Assembly (NCBI RefSeq): GCF_038050375.1
Contig: NZ_CP150886.1
Coordinates: 4,443,318-4,507,317, forward strand
DNA: 64,000 nt
Source: Okeanomitos corallinicola TIOX110
GTDB lineage: Bacteria > Cyanobacteriota > Cyanobacteriia > Cyanobacteriales > Nostocaceae
Direction of reading: 5' to 3'
Positions within the stretch are counted from its first letter, which is position 1, and each line of letters begins with the position of its first letter. The notes under the pieces were generated by a model. That model saw only the letters and a program-made list of their open reading frames with translations, did not search any database and was not told where the DNA came from. Made by a program: the position numbers and the translations under genes. Below, one piece after another: positions 54,857 to 63,962 of this stretch.

Positions 54857-55552
54857 TTGCGTCCACAAGAGATTAAAGAAGAACTCAAGTCATTAATTGA
54901 GCAAGCATCAACCACAGATCCCAGTTTAGAAATTAGGCTAAAACAAATTAATCGCTGGGTTAAAGATGTAAAACCTGGTTCTTTGACTGCTAAAAAGTTT
55001 GTCCTCTTTTTCCTGCAACAGATAATTATTGATGCTAGAACTTACTTAGATATCAAAAGTTTAACTGATGAAGATAAACGACAGCAGTATTATCAGGAAA
55101 TGACTCCTTGTCAGAGATATTGGTATAGTTATCTTTTTCCTAAATGGTTGGAAGAAAAAGATCCTAATTTTGAAACCTGGAAAAAAAATTTAATGGCTGG
55201 AAATTTTGATCAAAGTGATACTGAAATCTTAACAGCAGTAGCTAAGGAAATTAAACAACGTGGGTGGGATTTATGGCAATCTTACATTGCTGATGTAGCT
55301 ATGGCAACTGATATAATTGTTAGTTATGAATTACAAAATCCTTTGTGTGTTCAACTCACTAGCTTATCTGATGTTAATTCTCAAGATAAATTTACTAAAT
55401 GGAAAAATAAGTTAAAACATTGGGGTATAGAAAGAGGATTATTTTTAAGTTATGATCCTGGTATGGATGGATTTATTAAGCAAATAGTTGATGTTTCATT
55501 AGAAAATAGCGATAGTTTATCAATAGGTGTTTACTTAAAATTTAATTTATAG
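54857..55552 (+). CDS. CHAT-cassette protein A, unknown function
   Basis: 231 residues, TTG start backed by AGGTG at 7 bp. N-terminal half helical (PQEIKEELKSLIEQASTTDP). The C-terminal half, with ATDIIVSYELQNPLCVQLTS then a helix and GIERGLFLSYDPGMDGF, recalls the Asp-strand-turn-strand of PD-(D/E)XK nucleases but lacks a clear ExK. It is co-directional with two further genes leading to a CHAT protease. Function unknown. Confidence 0.6.
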   Translation: MRPQEIKEELKSLIEQASTTDPSLEIRLKQINRWVKDVKPGSLTAKKFVLFFLQQIIIDARTYLDIKSLTDEDKRQQYYQEMTPCQRYWYSYLFPKWLEEKDPNFETWKKNLMAGNFDQSDTEILTAVAKEIKQRGWDLWQSYIADVAMATDIIVSYELQNPLCVQLTSLSDVNSQDKFTKWKNKLKHWGIERGLFLSYDPGMDGFIKQIVDVSLENSDSLSIGVYLKFNL

Positions 55553-55628
55553 TTTTTAATTTATAGTTTATAGTTTTTAATTTATAGTTTTCTTAGTTGT
55601 CTTTGAAGTTGTAGGAGAGAGTGTCATC

Positions 55629-56096
55629 ATGGTAAAAGAAATAGAGATTAAAAAAACAGATAAATTTACACAATACCTAGAACATTTGGAAGCAGGTAAA
55701 AAGTTACAGGAAGATTGGATAAATCATGGTATTGATTGTGTAGATTTATATTTTGAAGATATAGATGGTGATTGGTTGGAAACTTGGGGTGATGATGACT
55801 ATGAACCTGGTTATATTGAGAAACTTACTACTTTCTTAGAAAGTGATGATGTAGTTGCAGTGAAGGTAAGAGAACGTTTACAGCATAAGTCTATTGATGA
55901 AATTATTGCAGGTTTAGAATATTGTTTGAGTCAGTTAAAGGAAGAAGATCGAATTTTTGCTGCTAAGGATTTTTTAGTTGGTGATGTTGTCGTTTCTGGA
56001 AGTTGTCGCGCTTCTGGTAATGATGATATTGATGAGGTTGAGTTGTTGGAGTTAGCGGAAGATTTGATGGAGAAGTTGACGGGGATTTTGGGGTAA
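55629..56096 (+). CDS. CHAT-cassette protein B, small acidic
   Basis: 155 residues, strongly acidic (WLETWGDDDYEPGY; DDIDEVELLELAEDLMEKL), mostly helical, no signal or membrane part. AGGAGAGAG precedes ATG 55629. It and the CHAT protein both begin with Met-Val-Lys-Glu. No family recognised. Confidence 0.55.
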   Translation: MVKEIEIKKTDKFTQYLEHLEAGKKLQEDWINHGIDCVDLYFEDIDGDWLETWGDDDYEPGYIEKLTTFLESDDVVAVKVRERLQHKSIDEIIAGLEYCLSQLKEEDRIFAAKDFLVGDVVVSGSCRASGNDDIDEVELLELAEDLMEKLTGILG

Positions 56097-56150
56097 TGAT
56101 TATATTTGACCCAATAAAAATATACTGAATTAGGTAATAAAAAATTAATC

Positions 56151-58919
56151 ATGGTAAAAGAATCTATAGACTTTTTATCGGAAGTGTTAGAAACAACTTT
56201 GCAAAGTTTTAGTGATAAAAATATTGTTTATCCTTTACTGACTGCTAATGTTGACAAACTAGATTTGAATTTTGCTGAATTATTACGCTGTTACGCTCAG
56301 AATTACTTTAGTAAAGAACCTTTGAGTAAATCACAAGCATTAGCACCAGCTATCGCTGATTTTGGTACACTAATTGGACAGTTTCCTCAAGGAAATAGAG
56401 CCAATAACTTAGAAATTGCTATTGCTGCTTTTGAGGTTATTGAAGTCATCTTTAAGCGTGAAAATTTTCCAAAATATTGGGCTATATCTAAACTTAATTT
56501 GGGTAATGCTTATCTAGCTAAAATATATGATGATACTTCAGAGAATTTGGAAAATGCAAGATTAGCTTATGAGAATGCTTTAACAATTTACTCTGTTCAA
56601 GAGTTTCCTATAGAGTGGGCAGAAACTCAAACAAATTTAGTAGTTTTATATTCTAAAATGAGTAGAGTTATAAAAAAAAGGACATATCTTTATAAAAAAT
56701 TAGAAATATTAAATTCAAATTGTAAAAGTGCTTTAACTATTTTTAAGCAAAATAATTTATTGGATAAATGGGCAATTCTAAGAGATACTATGGCATCTGC
56801 TTACTGTGATGTTCCGAATGAGTATGGTGAAAGAAATTGGGAATTAGCAATAAATATTTATCATGAAATATTAGAAGTCATAAACAAAAAAACTCTTCCT
56901 GAACAATGGGCAAATACTCAAATGAATTTGGGTATTGCATATAATAAAAGAAGTCAGGGATATAAAGAAGACAATTTAAAATTGGCAGTCAAAGCATTTG
57001 AAAATTCTTTAAATTTTTATACTTTTGAAAATTACCCATTTGAATATTCCATACTTCAAAATAACTTAGGTAATGTTTTTCGTGATCAAGGTTTAGTAAA
57101 AAGAGCAATAAATTGTTACAGATCAGTATTAGAAATTAATACACCTAAAGTTTATCCTATTGACGCAAAAATGGCTGCTCGTAACCTTGGAAATACTGCT
57201 TTTAAATCAAGACTATGGACAGAAGCAATAGAAGGTTATAGTATTGCAATTGAAGCAGTAGAAACTAGCCGCAGTTGGATCAAATCAGAATCACGTCGTC
57301 AAGAAATTTTAGCCGACTCAATAGACATTTACCAAAACATTGTACAAGCCTGTATCAATAACCAACAAATAGATAAAGCCTTTGAATATTCTGAACGCTC
57401 CCGTTCTCAACGTCTGGTAGAATTAATGGCGAGTTCTCACTTATCCCAAGGTGAAAATGTACCACCAAAAGTCCAAGAATTATTACAAAAATACGAAGAA
57501 TTACAAAAACAAATTGATATAGAACGCCAAAATTATCAATCAGAAAATAATCGCAGTGAAACCCGTGCTATTTGGCAAGTATCTAACGAACAAATAGTAT
57601 CATTAGAAACTGCCAAACAAGAAATTTGGGAACAACTCAGAAAAGAAGATCCCATTTTAGCAGGTGAAATTCAAGTTAAACCTCTGAGTTTATCAGAAGT
57701 TCAGCAATTAATTGATCATCCTAAAACTGCTATTCTCAGTTTCTACACTACCAACTCTGACACCCATATTTTTATCATTACCCAAAATTCAATTTATCTC
57801 CATACCTGTATAGGAGAGGGTTTAGAAAGATTACAAAACTGGATTGCACAAAATTGGTTATCAAACTATATCAATTATCCTGAAAAATGGGAAAATGATA
57901 TGGAACATTTTATCCATGAACTTGCTGAGAGATTACAATTATCAAAAATCATCAATCAATATCTTCAAGACATAGAAGAATTAATTATAGAACCTCATTT
58001 GTTATTACATCAAATACCTTTTGCTGCTTTACCTACAGGAGAATATCAAGAATATTTAGTAGATAGATTTTTAATTCGTTATACTCCCAGTTGTCAAATT
58101 TTAGATTTTTGTCATCAAAACCACAACAAGAAAAGCTTAAATTTAGATATTCAATACTTACAATATGGTACTGTAGAAGATGCAACAGACGATCTGTCTT
58201 GTGCTAAATGGGAAGGTGAACAAATCGCCAAAATGTATAATATTTCAGTACATAACAGATTAATAGGTAGTAGTCAAGCTACTGTTAAAAATTTCCGAAA
58301 ATTAGCTGAACAGGTGCAAATTATCCACTGTTGTCACCATGCTGAATCTTGTTTATATAATCCTTTAGAATCTCAGTTAAAATTAGGTGATGGTAGTATT
58401 ACTTTAGGTCAATTAATGTCTCCGGGTTGGCGTTTACCTCATCTTGTAGATGTGTTTCTTTCTTGTTGCGAAACCAATTTAGATAACCCAGATATAACTG
58501 ATAATTTACTAACACTTTCTACTGGTTTTTTATGTGCTGGTGCGATAAGTGTAATTAGTTCTTTATGGAAGGTTGATGATTTAGCAACTGCGCTATTTTC
58601 TATATTTTACTATCAACAAAGAAAAGAAGGTAAAAATCGTCCAGCAGCACTAAAAGCAGCACAAATTAAACTGCGGGAATTAAGCAAAGCAGATTTAGAA
58701 ACAATATCCAAGCAAATAGAATCAAAGGAGAAAGAACTGATAGAAGATAGAAAAAAATATACTCGTAATTCAGATGAATATTCACAATGGGAACATCAAT
58801 ATAATATTCATGCCAAAATCAATAGATTGCTAAAACATAAAATCCAAACTTCTGATTCAGAATTACCCTTTGCACATCCCCGCTATTGGTCTGCGTTTAT
58901 TGCTCAAGGATTACAATAA
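56151..58919 (+). CDS. TPR-CHAT caspase-like protease
   Basis: 922 residues. TPR-type repeats fill residues about 60-430 (YWAISKLNLGNAYLAK, EQWANTQMNLGIAYNKRS, NNLGNVFRDQGLVKRAI), then a coiled-coil-like stretch, then a CHAT domain (about 520-920). Catalytic His 730 in IIHCCHHAESC and Cys 773 in VFLSCCETNL are both present; the rest GFLCAGAISVISSLWKVDD is typical. CHAT proteases are found in HetF and in several defence systems (for example Craspase-associated TPR-CHAT). Substrate unknown. Confidence 0.85.
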   Translation: MVKESIDFLSEVLETTLQSFSDKNIVYPLLTANVDKLDLNFAELLRCYAQNYFSKEPLSKSQALAPAIADFGTLIGQFPQGNRANNLEIAIAAFEVIEVIFKRENFPKYWAISKLNLGNAYLAKIYDDTSENLENARLAYENALTIYSVQEFPIEWAETQTNLVVLYSKMSRVIKKRTYLYKKLEILNSNCKSALTIFKQNNLLDKWAILRDTMASAYCDVPNEYGERNWELAINIYHEILEVINKKTLPEQWANTQMNLGIAYNKRSQGYKEDNLKLAVKAFENSLNFYTFENYPFEYSILQNNLGNVFRDQGLVKRAINCYRSVLEINTPKVYPIDAKMAARNLGNTAFKSRLWTEAIEGYSIAIEAVETSRSWIKSESRRQEILADSIDIYQNIVQACINNQQIDKAFEYSERSRSQRLVELMASSHLSQGENVPPKVQELLQKYEELQKQIDIERQNYQSENNRSETRAIWQVSNEQIVSLETAKQEIWEQLRKEDPILAGEIQVKPLSLSEVQQLIDHPKTAILSFYTTNSDTHIFIITQNSIYLHTCIGEGLERLQNWIAQNWLSNYINYPEKWENDMEHFIHELAERLQLSKIINQYLQDIEELIIEPHLLLHQIPFAALPTGEYQEYLVDRFLIRYTPSCQILDFCHQNHNKKSLNLDIQYLQYGTVEDATDDLSCAKWEGEQIAKMYNISVHNRLIGSSQATVKNFRKLAEQVQIIHCCHHAESCLYNPLESQLKLGDGSITLGQLMSPGWRLPHLVDVFLSCCETNLDNPDITDNLLTLSTGFLCAGAISVISSLWKVDDLATALFSIFYYQQRKEGKNRPAALKAAQIKLRELSKADLETISKQIESKEKELIEDRKKYTRNSDEYSQWEHQYNIHAKINRLLKHKIQTSDSELPFAHPRYWSAFIAQGLQ

Positions 58920-58969
58920 TATGATTTAATATAAACAAAACTTCCCAATTAAACAGAACTTTAAACCCT

Positions 58970-59230
58970 ATGGATATCTCACCCAATCAATCATCAACCG
59001 AATTTTTAACCCCAGACGAATCTGCACAAGTTGATGCAGCTTTGTTAAGTAACCCTGAAAAGTTTTTAACCAGATTGACAATTTCCTCTTTACGAATTTT
59101 ACAACATATTGCCAAAGAATATGATGTTTCTATTGAGGAATTGACAGCAAAGCAAATTATTACTTGGTTTGAAATTGATGCGAAAATTAGACGAGAAAAA
59201 GGAGTTGATGAGGCATTTTTGAAGTGGTAG
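58970..59230 (+). CDS. CHAT-cassette protein C, small hypothetical
   Basis: 86 residues, helical: LTPDESAQVDAALLSNPEKF, RILQHIAKEYDVSIEELTAK and WFEIDAKIRREKGVDEAFLK. It starts 50 bp after the CHAT stop and is probably co-transcribed. No family recognised. Confidence 0.5.
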   Translation: MDISPNQSSTEFLTPDESAQVDAALLSNPEKFLTRLTISSLRILQHIAKEYDVSIEELTAKQIITWFEIDAKIRREKGVDEAFLKW

Positions 59231-59251
59231 AGAAAGGGTTTTAATATGAAT

Positions 59252-59283
59252 GATGCGTTACGCTATCGTTAACGCACCTTACT
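59252..59283. repeat. Palindromic dispersed repeat
   Basis: TGCGTTA-CGCTATCGT-TAACGCA followed by CCTTAC; a widespread cyanobacterial palindrome. It closes the CHAT cassette. Confidence 0.65.
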
Positions 59284-59387
59284 CAAAATAATTTATAATA
59301 TAACTAAAAGACGAGTTTCTATCACTAAAATATTTGCTATTTTTTGGTTAGTTACATTTTACTTTTTCCCCAACGGGAGAAAAAACT

Positions 59388-59846
59388 ATGAAATTAACTA
59401 GCTCTGCTTTTGTAAATCATGGTGTAATTCCTCTAAAATATACTTGTGATAGTGCAAATATATCGCCACCTTTAAACTGGGAAGAAATTCCTCCAGAAAC
59501 CCAAAGTTTAGTATTAATTTGTGATGACCCAGATGCACCAGGAAACACTTTTGTCCATTGGGTTGTTTATGATATTCCTCCTACCGTTAAACAATTACCA
59601 GAAGAAATTCCTGTGAGTAAAACTATTCCTAGTGGTGGTTTACAGGGGAAAAATGATTTTGGGAAGTTGGGTTATGGTGGTCCTTGTCCTCCAGGTGGTA
59701 CGCACCGTTATTTTTTCCATCTTTATGCTTTAGCAAAAAAGCTGAATTTAGAAGCAGGTGCTACTAAAAATAAAATTGAAACTGTCATGAAAGGTCATGT
59801 TTTAGCAACAGCAGAATTAATGGGAAAATATCAACGCCAGGGTTAA
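59388..59846 (+). CDS. YbhB/YbcL (PEBP/Raf kinase inhibitor-like) protein
   Basis: 152 residues. PEBP fold: IPLKYTCDSANISPPLNWEE, LICDDPDAPGNTFVHWVVYD, and GGPCPPGGTHRYFFHLYAL (CR2 motif). Binds phosphate or phospholipid-like ligands in the family; role in bacteria unclear. Confidence 0.88.
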   Translation: MKLTSSAFVNHGVIPLKYTCDSANISPPLNWEEIPPETQSLVLICDDPDAPGNTFVHWVVYDIPPTVKQLPEEIPVSKTIPSGGLQGKNDFGKLGYGGPCPPGGTHRYFFHLYALAKKLNLEAGATKNKIETVMKGHVLATAELMGKYQRQG

Positions 59847-59930
59847 ATAAAAACTATCAGATCCTCGACTTCTGAAATTAATTGATAATTTATTGAAAAT
59901 CTTAACAAAAGAAGTCGGGGATCTATTATA

Positions 59931-60566
59931 TTAATGATTGTTATTGTTAGTTCGAGGACTACGCGCACCAGTAAAAGCACCAATTAATGCGGCTAATAAA
60001 CCCAATAAAGCACCAAAGACAAACCACCATAAAATTCTCGATATTGCTGCTGCTATTTCTATGGTTTGTTCTGCTGTTAATGGGGGTAAATTTTCTGGTA
60101 TGTTAGCACCTTGTTGCCGTACTTGATTGATTACTTCTACTACATTATAAGCAGCAATTCCAAATGTACCCCATACACCATTTGCTAATAGAAAGGAACT
60201 GATTGCTAAGGTTGCAGCCCACAGAATTGCACCGTTGAGTAAAGCTGTATCTCGGTGCATCGGACCACAGGCGCGAGTTGTTACCCAACCACCTAAAAAT
60301 AGGGAAATTAATAAGGAGATGGTTGACCAAATTCCTACATTACTAATGATTCCAACTACAATTGTTGTTGCTCCTAGAAAGTCTGCAATTCTGGATACAC
60401 CAATAGCACCAAAAAAAGAACTCAAAATTAATTGAGTGGCTAAAGCAACTAAAATACCGGAAATTATTGGACCCCAGCGCACGCGATCGCGGTATTCAGT
60501 CACTCTTCCTGTTACCACAGACTCAGAGGGAATAATTTCATCCCCTACTCTATTTACGTATGACAT
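59931..60566 (-). CDS. Multi-pass membrane protein, unknown
   Basis: 211 residues with four or five transmembrane helices (WGPIISGILVALATQLILSS, TISLLISLFLGGWVTTRACG, FVFGALLGLLAALIGAFTGA). N-terminal soluble piece and Asn-rich end. No function recognised. Confidence 0.6.
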   Translation of the reverse strand: MSYVNRVGDEIIPSESVVTGRVTEYRDRVRWGPIISGILVALATQLILSSFFGAIGVSRIADFLGATTIVVGIISNVGIWSTISLLISLFLGGWVTTRACGPMHRDTALLNGAILWAATLAISSFLLANGVWGTFGIAAYNVVEVINQVRQQGANIPENLPPLTAEQTIEIAAAISRILWWFVFGALLGLLAALIGAFTGARSPRTNNNNH

Positions 60567-60707
60567 AAGTTTATATTCTCCGCTGCTATTTTAGCAAAGT
60601 TTATTAGTGATATTTTTGTGTATATTTAACATTAAATTTCTCTTTGATGTTTTTTATATCTATCACTAGAAAGAGTTAATGAATACTCCTTAGTCAGAAT
60701 GAAAGTC

Positions 60708-61034
60708 CTAACGAATCCTGACGGCTGTACCTGTAGCAGTTATTAGTAATAAAACTCCCGATTGATCAACATTAATTGTGCCTGTATCAATTTCAATTCC
60801 AATTACTGCATCCGCTCCTAATTGTTGCGCTCTTTTTTCTAGTTCTTCTAGTGCCTTTTTTTGTCCTTGCTCAAATAAACGTTCATAACTACCAGTACGC
60901 CCACCAACAATATCACGGATGCCGGCTAAAAAGTCTCTTAAAAAGTTACTCCCATAAACAACTTCTGCCGTGACAATACCTAAATAGGAATCAATGATAG
61001 CACCTTGAATTACATCTGTGGTACTTAAAAGCAT
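60708..61034 (-). CDS. YbjQ/UPF0145 family protein
   Basis: 108 residues: TDVIQGAIIDSYLGIVTAEV, LEKRAQQLGADAVIGIEID and LLLITATGTAVRI. YbjQ proteins form ring-like pentamers and may bind metal. Function unclear. Confidence 0.85.
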   Translation of the reverse strand: MLLSTTDVIQGAIIDSYLGIVTAEVVYGSNFLRDFLAGIRDIVGGRTGSYERLFEQGQKKALEELEKRAQQLGADAVIGIEIDTGTINVDQSGVLLLITATGTAVRIR

Positions 61035-61438
61035 AGTTTCACCTAGTAAAAAGTAAATAACTTGATATATTTTGGCTTGATATATTTTTATCTTGCATAT
61101 TCTGGCAACAGATTGCTAGAATTTCAGGAACTTTTTAGATTGCTTTGAATCCTAGTAGTTTGACGCTATCACAAGTTGAATTGAAAATTGCATCCATAAA
61201 GAAGTTATTGCCTATGGGTATGAAAAATTTCGGGGATAGGGTATAAAATATTCCTTATTAGTTGTTCAATTAACTATATCCACTGAGTAATGGATGTTCT
61301 GTATGTTGAATGTCGGCGATAGAAATATGTTCATATATTGGGTAAGAATGAAGAAATACAGTTTTCAAAACTAAAGATTTTTGTTTTAATGTACAAACAA
61401 AAAACTTCACTAAAATTTATTTAAGGAATTGGCGATTT
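61035..61438. other. Intergenic region between divergent genes
   Basis: About 400 bp. CTTGATATATTTT is repeated twice near 61058-61089. No gene seen. Confidence 0.4.
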
Positions 61439-62125
61439 ATGTTGTACAAACAAACATCATTTTTAGTGGCTATCCTGTTATTAGGAAGTGTAGTTACTGC
61501 AACTCCAGCGATTGCTCAAAGTTCGGAAATATTGGTTGCACAAGCCAGAAACCCTCGACTGAAGGAACTTTTGGAACAAGGAAGAAGGTTAGTGGATGCA
61601 GGAGATTATAATGGGGCGATCGCAGTTTATCAAGAAGCAGGAAAATTAGATCCCAGAAATGCCAAGATTCATTCTGGTATTGGTTACTTATATGCCCAAC
61701 AAGGCAATTTTCAATCAGCTTTAACTTCTTACCGTCGAGCGATCGCCATTGATGGCAACAATAGCGATTTTTACTACGCTGTTGGTTATATCAAAGGTAA
61801 TTTGTCAGATACAAACGGAGCAAAAGAAGCTTATCGTCGTGCTATCCAACTCAACCGTGGTAATTTTAATGCTTATTTAGGTTTGGGTGTCACACAAACT
61901 GCATTAGGTGATTATGAATCAGCAATGTGGGCTTATGAAGAAGCAATTAAACTAAATAGGAATAACCCCAGAATTTATGAATTAATGGGTTCAATGTTCA
62001 AAAAAAGAAGACAAACTCAACAAGCTAGTAATGTTTTAAGAAAAGCTTTGAGTTTATATCGCAGTGGTAATGACTCTGAAGGTGCAAATAGAGTAGAAGA
62101 TATGCTCAGAGAAATCGGAGGTTAA
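61439..62125 (+). CDS. Exported TPR protein
   Basis: 228 residues. Signal peptide (FLVAILLLGSVVTATPAIAQ) then five or so TPR units (DYNGAIAVYQEAGKLDPRNA, NFQSALTSYRRAIAIDGNNS, NGAKEAYRRAIQLNRGNFNA, DYESAMWAYEEAIKLNRNNP). A periplasmic protein-protein scaffold by inference. Confidence 0.82.
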   Translation: MLYKQTSFLVAILLLGSVVTATPAIAQSSEILVAQARNPRLKELLEQGRRLVDAGDYNGAIAVYQEAGKLDPRNAKIHSGIGYLYAQQGNFQSALTSYRRAIAIDGNNSDFYYAVGYIKGNLSDTNGAKEAYRRAIQLNRGNFNAYLGLGVTQTALGDYESAMWAYEEAIKLNRNNPRIYELMGSMFKKRRQTQQASNVLRKALSLYRSGNDSEGANRVEDMLREIGG

Positions 62126-62635
62126 TATTAGTAGGTGATAGGTAAAAGTCAGGGAGTTGCTATCACAAATAAAATAGATATTTGCTGAAGTCAATCCTAT
62201 GCTAAAAATAAGAAATAGCTTCTGAAATATAAAAATTATAAAAGCTCAGGAAATTGGAAATCAGCAACATTTGTCATGGCATCTTTAGCCTACTTTACCT
62301 ATGCAACTCTACGGAAAAAGAAAGACTCTATGCCAAGAAATTATCAAAGATACCTTATGGAGATTTGATCAATTACAAGGTATTTTGTACAGAATTGTAC
62401 CCATTCGTATGACCATAATTAAGCTACAGGAAGGTGTACTTCTAGTTTACGCACCTGTACCATCTACCTCAGATGGATAAAGTAGAATTGACAATTTAAA
62501 ATTAGAAGATTGGGAGATTTAGTAAACAGCGATACCTAGCGATCGCACTCTCTCAACCCCTCAAAATCTCTTTTTATCTCACGCAATGTCAAAAAAGTGG
62601 TATGATTAATTGGTAAGATAAATGAGTCATACATA
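62126..62635. other. Intergenic region holding a DUF4336 gene fragment
   Basis: About 510 bp. Besides the fragment at 62301-62480 it has a HIP1 site near 62539 and the promoter of the MazEF-like pair. Confidence 0.5.
62301..62480 (+). pseudogene. N-terminal fragment of a DUF4336 protein
   Basis: 59 codons: YGKRKTLCQEIIKDTLWRFD, QLQGILYRIVPIRMTIIKL and EGVLLVYAPVPSTSDG, matching the N-terminal part of cyanobacterial DUF4336 proteins (QLQGIFYVVVPIRMT in memory). The rest of the roughly 230-residue domain is gone after the TAA. A broken copy. Confidence 0.7.
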
Positions 62636-62866
62636 ATGATAAAAGTCACAATTACTTTAGAAGAAGACATTCTCAGATTTATTGATCAACAAGCAAAAGG
62701 TAATCGTAGTGCTTATATTAATGCACTATTAGCAGAACAAAGACGCAAGATTTTAGAAGCAGAAATAATTGCTGCACTCCAAGAAGATGCCAAAGATTTA
62801 GAATATCAAAATGAGATTTATACTTGGGATAATGTAGCTGGAGATGGTATTAATGCCAGAGAGTAA
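62636..62866 (+). CDS. Antitoxin of a MazEF-like pair (ribbon-helix-helix)
   Basis: 76 residues. N-terminal RHH motif IKVTITLEEDILRFIDQQAK, GNRSAYINALLAEQRRK, then an acidic tail that would hold the toxin (YTWDNVAGDGINARE). The stop overlaps the toxin start by 14 bp. Confidence 0.75.
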   Translation: MIKVTITLEEDILRFIDQQAKGNRSAYINALLAEQRRKILEAEIIAALQEDAKDLEYQNEIYTWDNVAGDGINARE

Positions 62867-63212
62867 TTTAACTTATAAACGGGGTGAAATTCGCTGGATA
62901 AATCTTGATCCAACTGTGGGAGCAGAAGCACAAAAAATCCGTGCTTGTTTAATAGTTAAAAACGATATTATGAATCAATATGGATTATTAACTATTGTGA
63001 TGCCATTTCGACCAGGAAGTAAACAAGCTCCCTATATTGTCAATGTCAAAGCAACAGTAAGCAATGGATTAGATAAGGATCATTTTATTGATGTTGCTCA
63101 AATTCGTGCTGTAGATTATCGTCGTGTTTTGGGGTTGGTGGGGATTTTAGAAGCTGATTATTGGGAAGAAATTCGGACTGCTTTGGATGTGGTTTTGGAT
63201 TTTGGGGTTTAA
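62853..63212 (+). CDS. MazF/PemK-like mRNA endonuclease toxin
   Basis: 119 residues from ATG 62853. YKRGEIRWINLDPTVGAEAQ, KIRACLIVKNDIMNQYGLLT and VAQIRAVDYRRVLGLVG are MazF/PemK marks; the Arg/Thr-Ser active region is in place. GGAG lies upstream within the antitoxin gene. Confidence 0.82.
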   Translation: MPESNLTYKRGEIRWINLDPTVGAEAQKIRACLIVKNDIMNQYGLLTIVMPFRPGSKQAPYIVNVKATVSNGLDKDHFIDVAQIRAVDYRRVLGLVGILEADYWEEIRTALDVVLDFGV

Positions 63213-63233
63213 ATTTTTACCAAGGAGAAAATT

Positions 63234-63689
63234 ATGACACATCAATCTATGATATTAACTCATAATCTTTATGCAGAAGATTATAATTTATGGATTGAAA
63301 AAACTGCCTCTTTATTAAAGAATAAGCAGTTTTCAGAATTAGAATTAGAAAATTTAATTGAAGAAATTGAAAGTATGGGGAGAAGTGAAAAAAATGCTTT
63401 AAAAAGTAATTTACGAGTTTTAATTATGCACTTACTTAAATACAAGTTTCAACCTCAAAACAGGTCAAATAGTTGGTTGTATACAATATATGAACATCGT
63501 CAAAGATTACAAGATGCGTTTTTAGATAGTCCTAGTTTAAAAGGATATTATCTAGAAGTTTTGGATAATTGTTATCAACACGGTCGTAAAGAAGCGGCGA
63601 TTGAAACTGGACTTCCTTTATCCATTTTTCCTCAAGATAATCTTTTTTCTGCTGATGAAATTTTAGATGCTGATTTTTTTCCAGTTTAA
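63234..63689 (+). CDS. DUF29 domain protein
   Basis: 151 residues: LYAEDYNLWIEKTASLLKNK, LEEIESMGRSEKNALKSNL, LLKYKFQP. DUF29 is expanded in cyanobacteria and often sits beside toxin genes. Function unknown. It starts 21 bp after the MazF gene, possibly one operon. Confidence 0.82.
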   Translation: MTHQSMILTHNLYAEDYNLWIEKTASLLKNKQFSELELENLIEEIESMGRSEKNALKSNLRVLIMHLLKYKFQPQNRSNSWLYTIYEHRQRLQDAFLDSPSLKGYYLEVLDNCYQHGRKEAAIETGLPLSIFPQDNLFSADEILDADFFPV

Positions 63690-63962
63690 TTATACATAAT
63701 TTCTGTCGTCAAGCGAGCAGAACAAAGTGGAAGGAAAGAAGAAAAAGCGATCGCAATTACTCCCCCAAATATTACTTACAATCAAATCCTGAACATCATC
63801 GTTTGACTTCACGTACAGGAAGAAGAAAACGCATATTTAGATAATTATGGTAATTTTTATAGTCAGTAGTCTTGATATTTAGCGTAAGACAAGCTAGGAT
63901 AAAGTGAAACAAGGTAAAACAGACTAAAACAATAATGCGCTTTTTCAGCGCAGGTGTTGCAA
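63690..63962. other. Intergenic region with hairpin at the window end
   Basis: About 270 bp. TGCGCT-TTTTC-AGCGCA (63936-63952) is a hairpin just before the last start codon. A degenerate ATCCTGAACATCATC repeat is near 63782. Confidence 0.45.
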
